DNA from: Bacteroidales bacterium
Lineage (GTDB): Bacteria; Bacteroidota; Bacteroidia; Bacteroidales; UBA932
Reading direction: 5' to 3'
DNA: 49,203 nt
NCBI GenBank assembly: GCA_017442315.1
Contig: JAFRZX010000105.1
Coordinates: forward strand, 1-49,203
Shown piece after piece: positions 17,763 through 26,453 of the stretch (positions within the stretch are counted from its first letter, which is position 1; each line of letters begins with the position of its first letter). Under the pieces are notes generated by a model, which worked only from the letters and a program-made list of their open reading frames with translations, made no database searches and was not told the origin of the DNA. Made by a program: the position numbers and the translations under genes.

Positions 17763-18230
17763 TCATAGAGTTATGTCAAGAATTTCAAATCTTACAGTAC
17801 CTGCAGGGACCTTTGCTTCCACAACTTCACCCACAGCATGTCCCATAAGAGCCTGTCCTATAGGAGTCTTAGCCGCAAGCTTGCCTGCCATAAAGTCCGC
17901 CTCATTCTCACTTACAAGGGTGAAATTCATTATCTGATTGGTATTCAAATTCTTAACTTTTACCTTATTAAGCATCTGCACCTTATCCGTACCTATCTGC
18001 GACTCGTCTATCACACGTGCATTAGCAACAAGATTCTGAAGCTTTGCTATGTTCAATTCAAGAAGACCTTGTGCCTCTCTAGCAGCCTCATATTCTGCAT
18101 TCTCAGAAAGATCACCCTTATCCCTTGCCTCTGCTATTGCCGCAGAAATTACAGGACGCTGTGCGATTGCCTCGGCAAGCTCCTTCTTTAGCTTATCAAG
18201 ACCCTCCTGGGTCATATACTGAAGTGCCAT
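17763..18230 (-). CDS. greA: Transcription elongation factor GreA
   Basis: 155 residues with the N-terminal coiled coil (MTQEGLDKLKKEL) and the family tip containing ARDKGDLSENAEYEAA, where the acidic residues D and E at the tip place Mg2+ for transcript cleavage in RNA polymerase. The C-terminal FKBP-like domain includes SPIGQAL-type sequence, read here as TPIGQALMGH. Full length for the family. It lies 12 bp after the 127-residue hypothetical gene. Confidence 0.96.
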   Translation of the reverse strand: MALQYMTQEGLDKLKKELAEAIAQRPVISAAIAEARDKGDLSENAEYEAAREAQGLLELNIAKLQNLVANARVIDESQIGTDKVQMLNKVKVKNLNTNQIMNFTLVSENEADFMAGKLAAKTPIGQALMGHAVGEVVEAKVPAGTVRFEILDITL

Positions 18231-18242
18231 AATTATTTTATT

Positions 18243-18626
18243 TTAAAATTTTGTTTTCATTATCTCTGAATAGATGACAAGTTTTCTGGCATCTATTCTT
18301 TCTTTATCTGCTTCATTATTTTCTTCAACAACAACCGGCGACGTTCTCTTTACAGAAGGAGACGCCTTTCTGACCGGCTCTGCAACTGAGACAGAATCAT
18401 TCAGCGGATTCACGACCTGATGATTATCCGGAACCGATTCCGGAACCGGCATCCACTCCAGAACCTCTGATTCAACTTCCGGCATCCAGTCGATGACATC
18501 GGATTCAGGCTCCTGCGAAAGTTCCTTTTCAGGTCTCACCGCCTTGCCCTTCTTCTTCCTGGATGCTTCAAATACGGCGGATCCGGCAAGAACCAAGACA
18601 GTTACTATTATATCGAAAATATCCAT
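18243..18626 (-). CDS. Hypothetical single-pass membrane protein
   Basis: 127 residues: one N-terminal membrane helix (IFDIIVTVLVLAGSAVF), a short basic patch (RKKKGK), an acidic low-complexity middle with two near-repeats (VIDWMPEVE and VLEWMPVPE), and a conserved-looking end ARKLVIYSEIMKTKF. The ending resembles a small family widespread in Bacteroidales next to ribF/greA. Function unknown. It starts 1 bp after the ribF stop. Confidence 0.8.
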   Translation of the reverse strand: MDIFDIIVTVLVLAGSAVFEASRKKKGKAVRPEKELSQEPESDVIDWMPEVESEVLEWMPVPESVPDNHQVVNPLNDSVSVAEPVRKASPSVKRTSPVVVEENNEADKERIDARKLVIYSEIMKTKF

Positions 18627-18627
18627 A

Positions 18628-19506
18628 TCACATTAAGTTATAAAGATAGTCTCTGTCCTTTTCCAGTTGCAGCTTTAGTCCTTCCAGAGAATCAAACCTT
18701 ACCTCATCCCTCAATTTAGAGATAAAGCTTATCTCAATGTCCAGACCATATATATCTTCGTCAAAATCGAAGATATGCGTTTCAATGGTACGGGCATTAC
18801 CGGTTCCGACTGTCGGTTTATATCCTATATTGCACATACCATATCTATCTTGACCAAGTGTACGAACCTTAACATGGTACACGCCGTTACCGGGCACAAG
18901 TTTCAACGGTTCATACAATTGCATATTGGCAGTAGGAAAACCTATCGTCCTGCCAAGCCTGTTACCAGCAACCACCACGCCATGAAGCCGATACTGATAG
19001 CCAAGCATTCCAGAAGCACCCTCGACATCTCCAATGTCAAGGCGTTCACGGATCTTAGTAGAACTTACAGGATAGCCCATCGGCGATGATACCATATCTG
19101 TACGTACTACGTCAAGGGTCATCTTCTCTGCAATGCATGCCACCTCATCAGCACCCTTGGAGTCACACCCCATTCTGTTGTCATAGCCAAGCAGAATAGC
19201 CTTCGCCTCATATTTTTCCATGAGCATACGAAGATAATCTTCTGTAGTCATGGTGCTGAAATCCTTTGTAAAATCAAGAACTTCAACATGATCCACTCCC
19301 AAAGACTTCAATATATCCTTTTTCTCCGACAGTGATGTAAGGAGTCTTAGGGAACGGGCCTCTTTCTGCAGCACATTACGGGGATGTGGCCAGAATGTCA
19401 GGACCATGCATTCATCCCCGCGCACTGCAGCAGCTCTTACAAGCTGCTCTATTACAAGACGGTGTCCGAGATGGACACCGTCAAAAAAGCCGGTTGCTAT
19501 AACCAT
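18628..19506 (-). CDS. ribF: Bifunctional riboflavin kinase/FAD synthetase
   Basis: 292 residues. The N-terminal FAD synthetase domain begins with TGFFDGVHLGH (nucleotidyltransferase HxGH site) and contains a VSSTKIRERL box. The C-terminal riboflavin kinase domain has GRTIGFPTANM and the GVYHVKV segment. It makes FMN and FAD. The N-terminus is short, starting directly at the first beta strand. The start overlaps the last 10 bp of the glycogen fusion gene, so translational coupling is likely. Confidence 0.95.
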   Translation of the reverse strand: MVIATGFFDGVHLGHRLVIEQLVRAAAVRGDECMVLTFWPHPRNVLQKEARSLRLLTSLSEKKDILKSLGVDHVEVLDFTKDFSTMTTEDYLRMLMEKYEAKAILLGYDNRMGCDSKGADEVACIAEKMTLDVVRTDMVSSPMGYPVSSTKIRERLDIGDVEGASGMLGYQYRLHGVVVAGNRLGRTIGFPTANMQLYEPLKLVPGNGVYHVKVRTLGQDRYGMCNIGYKPTVGTGNARTIETHIFDFDEDIYGLDIEISFISKLRDEVRFDSLEGLKLQLEKDRDYLYNLM

Positions 19507-22500
19507 CTCACAAGTTCGAAGTCCTGTCTGTGCGGAAGTTTGCTGTTCTTAGCATATATCCTGCCTGCAACCTGATACATTCCGGTTCTCTCAGGAAGGA
19601 TGGTTGCCTGGAACTTGGCTATTCCATCATTGCATTCCACGACATCGAAATCACATCTCTCCTGAATGTGGAGACGGCCCTTATTGTCTGAAACCGCAAA
19701 AAGGAGTTCTACTCCTATTTCCTCTGGCTGAAGATCACCGATATTGAGAACAACCTCTGCATTGAACTCATTGCCTGTAGAGACATCCGAAGTCTGTCCG
19801 TTCGGCTTGCTTACAGAAACAACACTTACATTCTGCCATTCACGACGCATATGCTTCTTCCAAGCAGCAATCTCACGTGCAACCTTATAATCATCAGAAA
19901 CAAGCTGAGCTGTTCTTACAGACTGCGGATCATAGTACTGGTTGATATAGTCAGTGAGCATTCTGTTGGTGGTGAAGTTACATGCCACCATAGCTACGGT
20001 ATTCTTGATATACTCGATCCACTCGGAAGAACGCCTTGTCTTCCTGTCTACATTATAGAATGCTGGAGCGATTTCGTTTTCAATAATAGTATAGATCGTT
20101 GCTGCATCAAGCTCATCCTGATAGTTCTGGTCATCGTAGGTCCTTTCCATAGGAAGAGCCCAACCAGCGCCCTTCTTATAGCCTTCCACCCACCATCCGT
20201 CAAGTACCGAGAAGTGCATTACACCGTTCATGGCAGCCTTCTCTCCTGATGTACCTGATGCCTCAAGAGGACGTGTAGGGTTATTCATCCATACATCGAC
20301 ACCCTGAACGAGATACTTCGCCAAAGTGATGTCGTAGTTAGGCACGAATACGATCTTACCGATGAAACGTTCCTGCTTGGAGATATCTACAATCATCTTG
20401 ATGAGATCCTGGCCTGCCTTGTCTGCAGGATGCGCCTTACCAGCAAAGATGAACTGTACCGGCTGGTTAGGGTCATTGACGATCTCAGCCAGTCTGTCAA
20501 GGTCACGGAACAGGAGATGAGCTCTCTTGTATGTAGCGAAACGTCTTGCGAAACCGATAGTGAGCACATCGTCACGGAGTGTCTCCTTGATAGTAACGAT
20601 CTGGCGTGGTGAATAATGGTTTGTAGCTGCCGGATCGGAAAGTCTCTCCTTGATCTCCTCGATGAGCTTCTTCCTGAGTGTCGTCCTTACATTCCATACC
20701 TCCTCGTCAGATACCTTATAGATACCCTCGAAGCATGATTTGTCATAATGGTGAGTCTTGAATTCCTCTCCGAATACACCTGCATGGATAGCCTTCCACT
20801 CCGGTGCTGTCCATGTAGGATAATGTACACCATTGGTAACATAGCTTACATGAAGTTCCTCTGGAAGATACCCTGGATACATAGGTGCAAATATATCGCG
20901 GCTCACTTCGCCATGAAGCCATGACACGCCATTGACTTCCTGAGAGATGTTGGCTGCAAGATTGGACATGGAGAATTTCTCGTTCACATCGTTTGCATTG
21001 TTCTTGCCAAGGCTCATCATGGTAATCCAGTCTATCTTAAGACGTTCAGGATAGTGACCTATGTACTTTCTCAGAAGACCCTCGTCAAATGCATCATGTC
21101 CTGCAGGTACCGGTGTATGTGTAGTGAACAGAGATGATGCCCTTACCACTTCAAGTGCCTCAGGGAATTCAAGGTTGTCATTCTGGACATACTCACGCAG
21201 TCTTTCAAGACCGATGAATGCGGCATGACCCTCATTACAATGATATACCTCAGGATTGAGTCCGAGGCTGCGGAGAGCACGCATACCGCCGACACCGAGA
21301 AGGAGTTCCTGCTTCAGACGGTTCTCCCAGTCTCCACCATAAAGATGATGGGTAACGGACCTGTCCTCAGGAAGGTTGTCCTCATAGTCGGTATCCATAA
21401 GATAAAGGTCTGTACGTCCTACTTCCACCTTCCAAAGCCTTGCATTGAGGTTACGTCCAGGGAAAGCCACGCTCACTGTCATCCAGTTGCCATCCGCGTC
21501 ACGTACAGGAGAAGCCGGGATCTTCATGAAGTCCTGAGCATCATACTTCGATACCTGAGCACCCTGCGCCGAAAGCATCTGCGTAAAGTATCCATATCTG
21601 TAGAGAAGACCCACAGCGACAAGATTGGTATTCATATCACTGGTCTCCTTAAGGTAATCGCCGGCAAGTATACCGAGACCGCCTGAGTATATCTTAAGAG
21701 AGGTGTCAAGACCGTACTCCATACAGAAGTATGCAATTGACGGGCTCTTTCTCTCTGCCTTCAGAGCCATATAGCCATTGAACTCTTCCATAACCTCCTT
21801 GAGATTAGCCAGGAATGTCACATCCTTTTCGAGTTTCTGGTATTTTCTGAGGCTGACCTTGTCAAGCATGGCAATAGGATTCTCACCGCTTGCGCTCCAT
21901 GCTTCAGGGTCAATAGATTTGAACAGGTTCTTTGCTGATTCATTCCAGCACCACCACAGGTTTCTTGAGAGTGTCTCAAGATCCTTCAAGCTGTCAGGAA
22001 GATGACGTGATACGAACACACTATTCCATGACGGCTGATTTACATCGATTTTTTTGTACTGCATTGATTTTTCATCCCGCATTTCAGGGAATGCTCCTTT
22101 TTCTGAAATTACTTTTTCCAAAGCCTTTGAATAGGCTTCCTTATAATACACTATATTGTTTTCCCATAGGGCTATGTCAGATACCTCTTTGGCATTCTGC
22201 ATATATTTATTTCTAGTATCCTTGCGCAGAGATGCAATCTCCTTCACCCGTTCGGCTACTCCTTCAACTACCTCAAAGTAATTGGAGTCGCTTCTGTCAA
22301 GCACGGTTATACCCGGATGCTTCCTGGTATAATGGCTACGTACCCACAGACCGAAACCGGCAAGAGTCGTTGTCAAGGTCGGCACCCTGAATGCAAGACT
22401 CTCAAGCGGAGTATATCCCCAAGGCTCATAATATGATGGGAACAAGGTCAGGTCAAGACCTGCGAGAAGGTCATAATACGACATATTGAAGACACCATCA

Positions 22501-23735
22501 TTACCATTCAGGTATGAAGGTATGAAATAGACCTTCACCTTGTCACCGGAAGCGTTGTTTAAGTTCAGTTCATCTAGCCTTCTGGTCACAGAATCATATT
22601 CCGGATTCATAAGATAATGAGAACTTCTGGTTACATAGTCGGACTCATTGCCTGCAAGTTTTGCCACAAGCTGCTTGTCCGGACCATTGTGTCCTGACGG
22701 TATCATGATAAAGGCATGAACGCACTTACCTTTGAATTCCGTATGGTTAAGCTTGTCAAGGGCATCAATGAAAACATCGATTCCTTTGTTCTTCCACTCA
22801 TATCTTCCTCCGATTCCCACCAGAACCGCATTTTCAGGAACTTCCTCGCCACTCATGGCGGAAGCTACCTGTACAAGTTTCCTTCTTGCCTTATCTCTTG
22901 CCTGCTCGAATTCCTCATCCGTAGCAGGAGTGAAACTTGGCTCGAATCCGTTAGGGGTAACTACATCTACTTGTCTGCCGAGGAACTGACGGCACTCCTG
23001 AGCCGTTATATCGCTTACTGTAGTAAAGACATGACTGTTCTGAGCTGCCTTCTTTTCAAGTGAATGTCTGGCAACAACATTGAAGTTCCTTGCCTTCTCA
23101 TCAGCATCATATCCGAGAAGGCCATCATACAGAGGCAGATAATTACCAGCTATGCACCTTCCTATAACTGTAGCATGAGTTGTGAATACCGTAGCAATCG
23201 GCACATTCACAGACTTCAGATACAGAAGACCGGTTCCGGTCATCCACTCATGGAACTGTGCCACAACTTTGTCGGAAGAATCCAGATTGAATCTGTAGAA
23301 ACTTTCTATCACTCTTCCTGCCGCATATCCGAACAGAGCTGATTCCCTGTAATCCCAGTTTCCTGTCAGAGAGTCAACACCGAACTTCTTCCAGAAATCA
23401 GTAAGTATTTCATTCTGCCTTGTAAGGAACTGTTTGAAATCGACAAGTATAGCCACTGGCCTGCCAGGAACATTCCATCTTCCGATACGTACTCTCAACC
23501 CCTCCGTCAAAGCATGGGTACGCCATGCCCGGTAAAGCGAAGGATCCTCGATAAAATCGGGATTGCTTTCCGTATCCATCCACACATCCGGACCTACCAT
23601 TATATGGTGGCTTCTGTATTCTCCCTTAAGATAAAGCGACTTGGTTGCAATGACAGTGTAGATTCCACCGACCTTATTGCAGACCTCCCAGCTCACCTCA
23701 AAAAGATAGTCCGGTTTGATAAGTTCTTTTGCCAT
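19497..23735 (-). CDS. Fused glycogen synthase and alpha-glucan phosphorylase
   Basis: A 1412-residue two-enzyme protein. The first part (about 1-560) is a GT3-like glycogen synthase: WEVCNKVGGIYTV near the N-terminus, TTHATVIGRCIAG, VTPNGFEPSF and the PSYYEPWGYTPLES box. The second (about 575-1320) has a DUF3417 N-cap (NLWWCWNESAKNLF) and a GT35 phosphorylase body with FTTHTPVPAGHDAF and the pyridoxal-phosphate region EASGTSGEKAAMNG holding the lysine. A beta-rich tail of about 90 residues ends the protein. One chain could therefore both extend and phosphorolyse glycogen. This fusion is known in Bacteroidota. It is the distal part of the glycogen group, 104 bp after the GH57 stop. Confidence 0.93.
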   Translation of the reverse strand: MAKELIKPDYLFEVSWEVCNKVGGIYTVIATKSLYLKGEYRSHHIMVGPDVWMDTESNPDFIEDPSLYRAWRTHALTEGLRVRIGRWNVPGRPVAILVDFKQFLTRQNEILTDFWKKFGVDSLTGNWDYRESALFGYAAGRVIESFYRFNLDSSDKVVAQFHEWMTGTGLLYLKSVNVPIATVFTTHATVIGRCIAGNYLPLYDGLLGYDADEKARNFNVVARHSLEKKAAQNSHVFTTVSDITAQECRQFLGRQVDVVTPNGFEPSFTPATDEEFEQARDKARRKLVQVASAMSGEEVPENAVLVGIGGRYEWKNKGIDVFIDALDKLNHTEFKGKCVHAFIMIPSGHNGPDKQLVAKLAGNESDYVTRSSHYLMNPEYDSVTRRLDELNLNNASGDKVKVYFIPSYLNGNDGVFNMSYYDLLAGLDLTLFPSYYEPWGYTPLESLAFRVPTLTTTLAGFGLWVRSHYTRKHPGITVLDRSDSNYFEVVEGVAERVKEIASLRKDTRNKYMQNAKEVSDIALWENNIVYYKEAYSKALEKVISEKGAFPEMRDEKSMQYKKIDVNQPSWNSVFVSRHLPDSLKDLETLSRNLWWCWNESAKNLFKSIDPEAWSASGENPIAMLDKVSLRKYQKLEKDVTFLANLKEVMEEFNGYMALKAERKSPSIAYFCMEYGLDTSLKIYSGGLGILAGDYLKETSDMNTNLVAVGLLYRYGYFTQMLSAQGAQVSKYDAQDFMKIPASPVRDADGNWMTVSVAFPGRNLNARLWKVEVGRTDLYLMDTDYEDNLPEDRSVTHHLYGGDWENRLKQELLLGVGGMRALRSLGLNPEVYHCNEGHAAFIGLERLREYVQNDNLEFPEALEVVRASSLFTTHTPVPAGHDAFDEGLLRKYIGHYPERLKIDWITMMSLGKNNANDVNEKFSMSNLAANISQEVNGVSWLHGEVSRDIFAPMYPGYLPEELHVSYVTNGVHYPTWTAPEWKAIHAGVFGEEFKTHHYDKSCFEGIYKVSDEEVWNVRTTLRKKLIEEIKERLSDPAATNHYSPRQIVTIKETLRDDVLTIGFARRFATYKRAHLLFRDLDRLAEIVNDPNQPVQFIFAGKAHPADKAGQDLIKMIVDISKQERFIGKIVFVPNYDITLAKYLVQGVDVWMNNPTRPLEASGTSGEKAAMNGVMHFSVLDGWWVEGYKKGAGWALPMERTYDDQNYQDELDAATIYTIIENEIAPAFYNVDRKTRRSSEWIEYIKNTVAMVACNFTTNRMLTDYINQYYDPQSVRTAQLVSDDYKVAREIAAWKKHMRREWQNVSVVSVSKPNGQTSDVSTGNEFNAEVVLNIGDLQPEEIGVELLFAVSDNKGRLHIQERCDFDVVECNDGIAKFQATILPERTGMYQVAGRIYAKNSKLPHRQDFELVRWL

Positions 23736-23763
23736 GTGATAATATCAATAATTTATTTATTTA

Positions 23764-23797
23764 CCCCGGCCAGAATCTTTTTAGACTCCGTCCGGGG
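23764..23797 (-). promoter_or_regulatory. Stem-loop in the gap upstream of the synthase-phosphorylase gene
   Basis: The arms CCCCGG (23764-23769) and CCGGGG (23792-23797) pair exactly around a 22-base loop. It lies 29 bp before the fusion gene start. It could be an intercistronic processing or attenuation hairpin. There is no T-run after it on the minus strand. Confidence 0.35.
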
Positions 23798-23839
23798 ATA
23801 TAAGTATTAAAGGGGGAAACCCTGTATTCCGAAGTGCTC

Positions 23840-25144
23840 CTACTTCTTTATCGGTTTCTTTGAAACAGGTTTTCTGGCTGTCGAAGCCTTTTTCGCTGTC
23901 TTCTTTACAGGTGTCTTCTCCTCTTTTGCGGCTGCAAAGTTAACATCTGAAACGGAAATTGCATCATTTACTCGCAAAATAAAATCACTTAAAACGTTCA
24001 TATAATTTATAAACGCCTCATATGGAGTATCATACGGGTTAAAATATTTATGCACCGCACCATCTGAGAAGAACTTCGTACACATATAATAGAAGTGGTC
24101 GCTCTCCTGAAGGTGGCCGAAATCAGACCAAAGCGATTCATCATTCAGAAGAGCCAGTTTCTCGGTCTGCTCATTGAGCTTGTTGAATGCATCATTCTGA
24201 AGCTCGTTTCCAAGCCAAGCTGTCACATCGCGCTCCTCATCAGCCCATGAAATCGGATCCGGAACATCCAGTTCTGCAACCGGTCTGTGCTTCTTTGTCG
24301 CCTGCGATGGCGTAACGAACTCAAACTCTCCGTCAGCAAGAACAACTTCCGGAAGGAATCTCATGAAGTCAAATATACCGCTGGCAGCCTTCTGATGTTC
24401 TCCGAATGTTTCGTAGTCCATGAAAAGGTTGACGATATCATCGTTCTTTGCGGCAGTCTTGAGCCAACTAAGATATTTTTCACCTGTCAAAGGCCAGTCT
24501 GCCCATGTCCTGTCTGAAAAACGGAATGCGATATCATCACTGAGACTGGAATTCTTGAGAAGGAGCTTCAGCCCTGATGCCTGCGCACAATTATACACAA
24601 AGTTAGGGCTCTTCCATCCAAGGACGTGTCTTGCACCCTCGGTAAGCATGGTCTTGAATCCCATATCGTATACCATTTCACCGATTGCATCAGAGTAGAT
24701 GAGCTCTGTGTTGCGGAAGGCCTTAGGAGTAACTCCGAAATAGTGTTCTATAGCTTCCTTATGCTTGAGGACCTGGTTCTTGAATTCGATTGGAGAAGCA
24801 AGGGATGCCAAAGAATGATAATAGGTTTCCGACAGGAATTCCACAGATCCTGTCTGTGCAAGCTTACGGAAACTATCTATCACCTCAGGAGCATATCTGT
24901 CGAACTGCTCCAGAACCGATCCTGAAATTGAGAATGCCACCTTAAATGCACCTTTATTAGCCTCGATGAGCTCAAGAAGGAGGGCATTCATCGGAAGATA
25001 ACACTTCTGGGCGACCCTGCGGAGAATGGTTCTGTTGGCGAAATCATCATAATAATGCGAATCCTTTCCGATGTCAAAGAACCTGTATAATCTCAATCTG
25101 TTTGGCTGATGTACCTGAAAATACAGGCATATACTCTTTTTCAT
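23840..25144 (-). CDS. GH57 glycoside hydrolase (alpha-amylase/4-alpha-glucanotransferase type)
   Basis: With the start at the second Met (25144, MKKSICLYFQVHQP) the protein has 434 residues; this leaves 13 bp after the GT4 stop, while the first Met would overlap it. GH57 marks are the N-terminal HQP, the conserved FRNTELIYSD region carrying the nucleophile glutamate, and MDYETFGEHQ with the acid aspartate. The last 30 residues form a Lys/Ala/Pro-rich tail (EEKTPVKKTAKK...), resembling histone-H1 tails, probably disordered. It likely trims or rearranges alpha-1,4-glucan in glycogen turnover. No signal peptide, so cytoplasmic. Confidence 0.9.
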   Translation of the reverse strand: MKKSICLYFQVHQPNRLRLYRFFDIGKDSHYYDDFANRTILRRVAQKCYLPMNALLLELIEANKGAFKVAFSISGSVLEQFDRYAPEVIDSFRKLAQTGSVEFLSETYYHSLASLASPIEFKNQVLKHKEAIEHYFGVTPKAFRNTELIYSDAIGEMVYDMGFKTMLTEGARHVLGWKSPNFVYNCAQASGLKLLLKNSSLSDDIAFRFSDRTWADWPLTGEKYLSWLKTAAKNDDIVNLFMDYETFGEHQKAASGIFDFMRFLPEVVLADGEFEFVTPSQATKKHRPVAELDVPDPISWADEERDVTAWLGNELQNDAFNKLNEQTEKLALLNDESLWSDFGHLQESDHFYYMCTKFFSDGAVHKYFNPYDTPYEAFINYMNVLSDFILRVNDAISVSDVNFAAAKEEKTPVKKTAKKASTARKPVSKKPIKK

Positions 25145-25157
25145 AATTATGGTTATT

Positions 25158-26453
25158 TTAGTTTTTGTCAATTACCTCCTGATAAATACCTTTTATCTTG
25201 GCAGCAACATCATTCCACTTGATGCTGTTCACCTCATCGTATCCGCAACGTGCCGCAAGCTGCGAGATTGCCGGATACTGCAACAGTCCATAAATAGCAT
25301 CCGACATGGCATCCACATCCCAGAAATCAACCTTGAGGGCATATTTCAGGATTTCCGCACATCCCGACTGCTTCGATATGATTGAAGGGACATTGGTCTG
25401 CATCGCTTCTAGCGGAGAAATGCCGAAAGGCTCTGAAATCGACGGCATCACATATACATCCGACAAAGCGAACATCTTATGCACTTCCTTTCCACGAAGG
25501 AATCCGGTAAAATGGAAACGGTCTGAAATTCCAAGTCGCGCGACATGGCGGATACATCTGTTGAGCATATCTCCGCTTCCCGCCATGACGAAACGCACAT
25601 CCTTGCATCTTTTGAGTACCTTCGCTGCAGCCTCTATGAAATATTCCGGACCTTTCTGATAGGTTACACGTCCCAGGAAGGTAACCACCTTCTCCTTTAC
25701 GTTTCTTTCGACTTCAAGTTTTTCCCGCCCTGTAAAATCAACTGCATTATGAACGGCAACGACCTTCTCCGGGTCTATTCCATAACGGTTGATACATATG
25801 TTTCTTGTCAGTTCGCTGACGGCCATGACCTTATCGGCAGCCATCATTCCCTTGGTCTCCAGATCGACAACACGTGTATCCACCTGATCATCACTTGCAC
25901 GGTCATACGAAGTGGCATGCATATGCACCACCAGCGGCTTTCCTGTAAGCTGCTTTGCAGCAATGCCGGCAAGATAAGTCAGCCAGTCATGGGCATGAAT
26001 AACATCGAACTGATCCTTGTACTGCATGGCAATTGTCGCTCCGACCATAGCATAGCGCGCGACCTCTTCCATAAGGTTAGCACCATACTTTCCTGAGAAC
26101 TTGTATTTCTGTCCATACTGGACACGGAAGCCCTTGATCTGTCTTTTGCGTTCTTCCTCAACGATGGTCTTGAAGTCCTGAGGATCGACATATGGAACCA
26201 TATTCGTACCGATATGTACAAACTGCACCTTGCCAAGGAACTCGTCAACCGTTGCACTGACAGTATCAACCGCCACATCGCTGGCATTGATTATCTTCAC
26301 CGCACTTTCATCTTCATCACCGGATGCCGAAGGCATTACGAAAAGAACATCCACATCATTATAGGCCAGACCCTTGGTCATGCCGTAACATGCTGTTCCG
26401 AGTCCTCCTGCAATATGAGGAGGGAACTCCCATCCGAACATCAGAACTCTCAT
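25158..26453 (-). CDS. GT4-like glycosyltransferase, glycogen-synthase type
   Basis: 431 residues with two Rossmann halves. The N-terminal loop FGWEFPPHIAGGLGTACYGM resembles the KxGGL-type ADP/UDP-glucose loop of glycogen synthases. HAHDWLTYLAGI follows, and in the C-terminal half FLGRVTYQKGPEYFIEAA and SEPFGISPLEAM with the E-x7-E nucleotide-sugar site. It overlaps the debranching gene by 4 bp. A glucosyl donor role in glycogen synthesis or priming is likely. Together with the fusion gene it gives the cluster two synthase-type enzymes. Confidence 0.88.
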   Translation of the reverse strand: MRVLMFGWEFPPHIAGGLGTACYGMTKGLAYNDVDVLFVMPSASGDEDESAVKIINASDVAVDTVSATVDEFLGKVQFVHIGTNMVPYVDPQDFKTIVEEERKRQIKGFRVQYGQKYKFSGKYGANLMEEVARYAMVGATIAMQYKDQFDVIHAHDWLTYLAGIAAKQLTGKPLVVHMHATSYDRASDDQVDTRVVDLETKGMMAADKVMAVSELTRNICINRYGIDPEKVVAVHNAVDFTGREKLEVERNVKEKVVTFLGRVTYQKGPEYFIEAAAKVLKRCKDVRFVMAGSGDMLNRCIRHVARLGISDRFHFTGFLRGKEVHKMFALSDVYVMPSISEPFGISPLEAMQTNVPSIISKQSGCAEILKYALKVDFWDVDAMSDAIYGLLQYPAISQLAARCGYDEVNSIKWNDVAAKIKGIYQEVIDKN

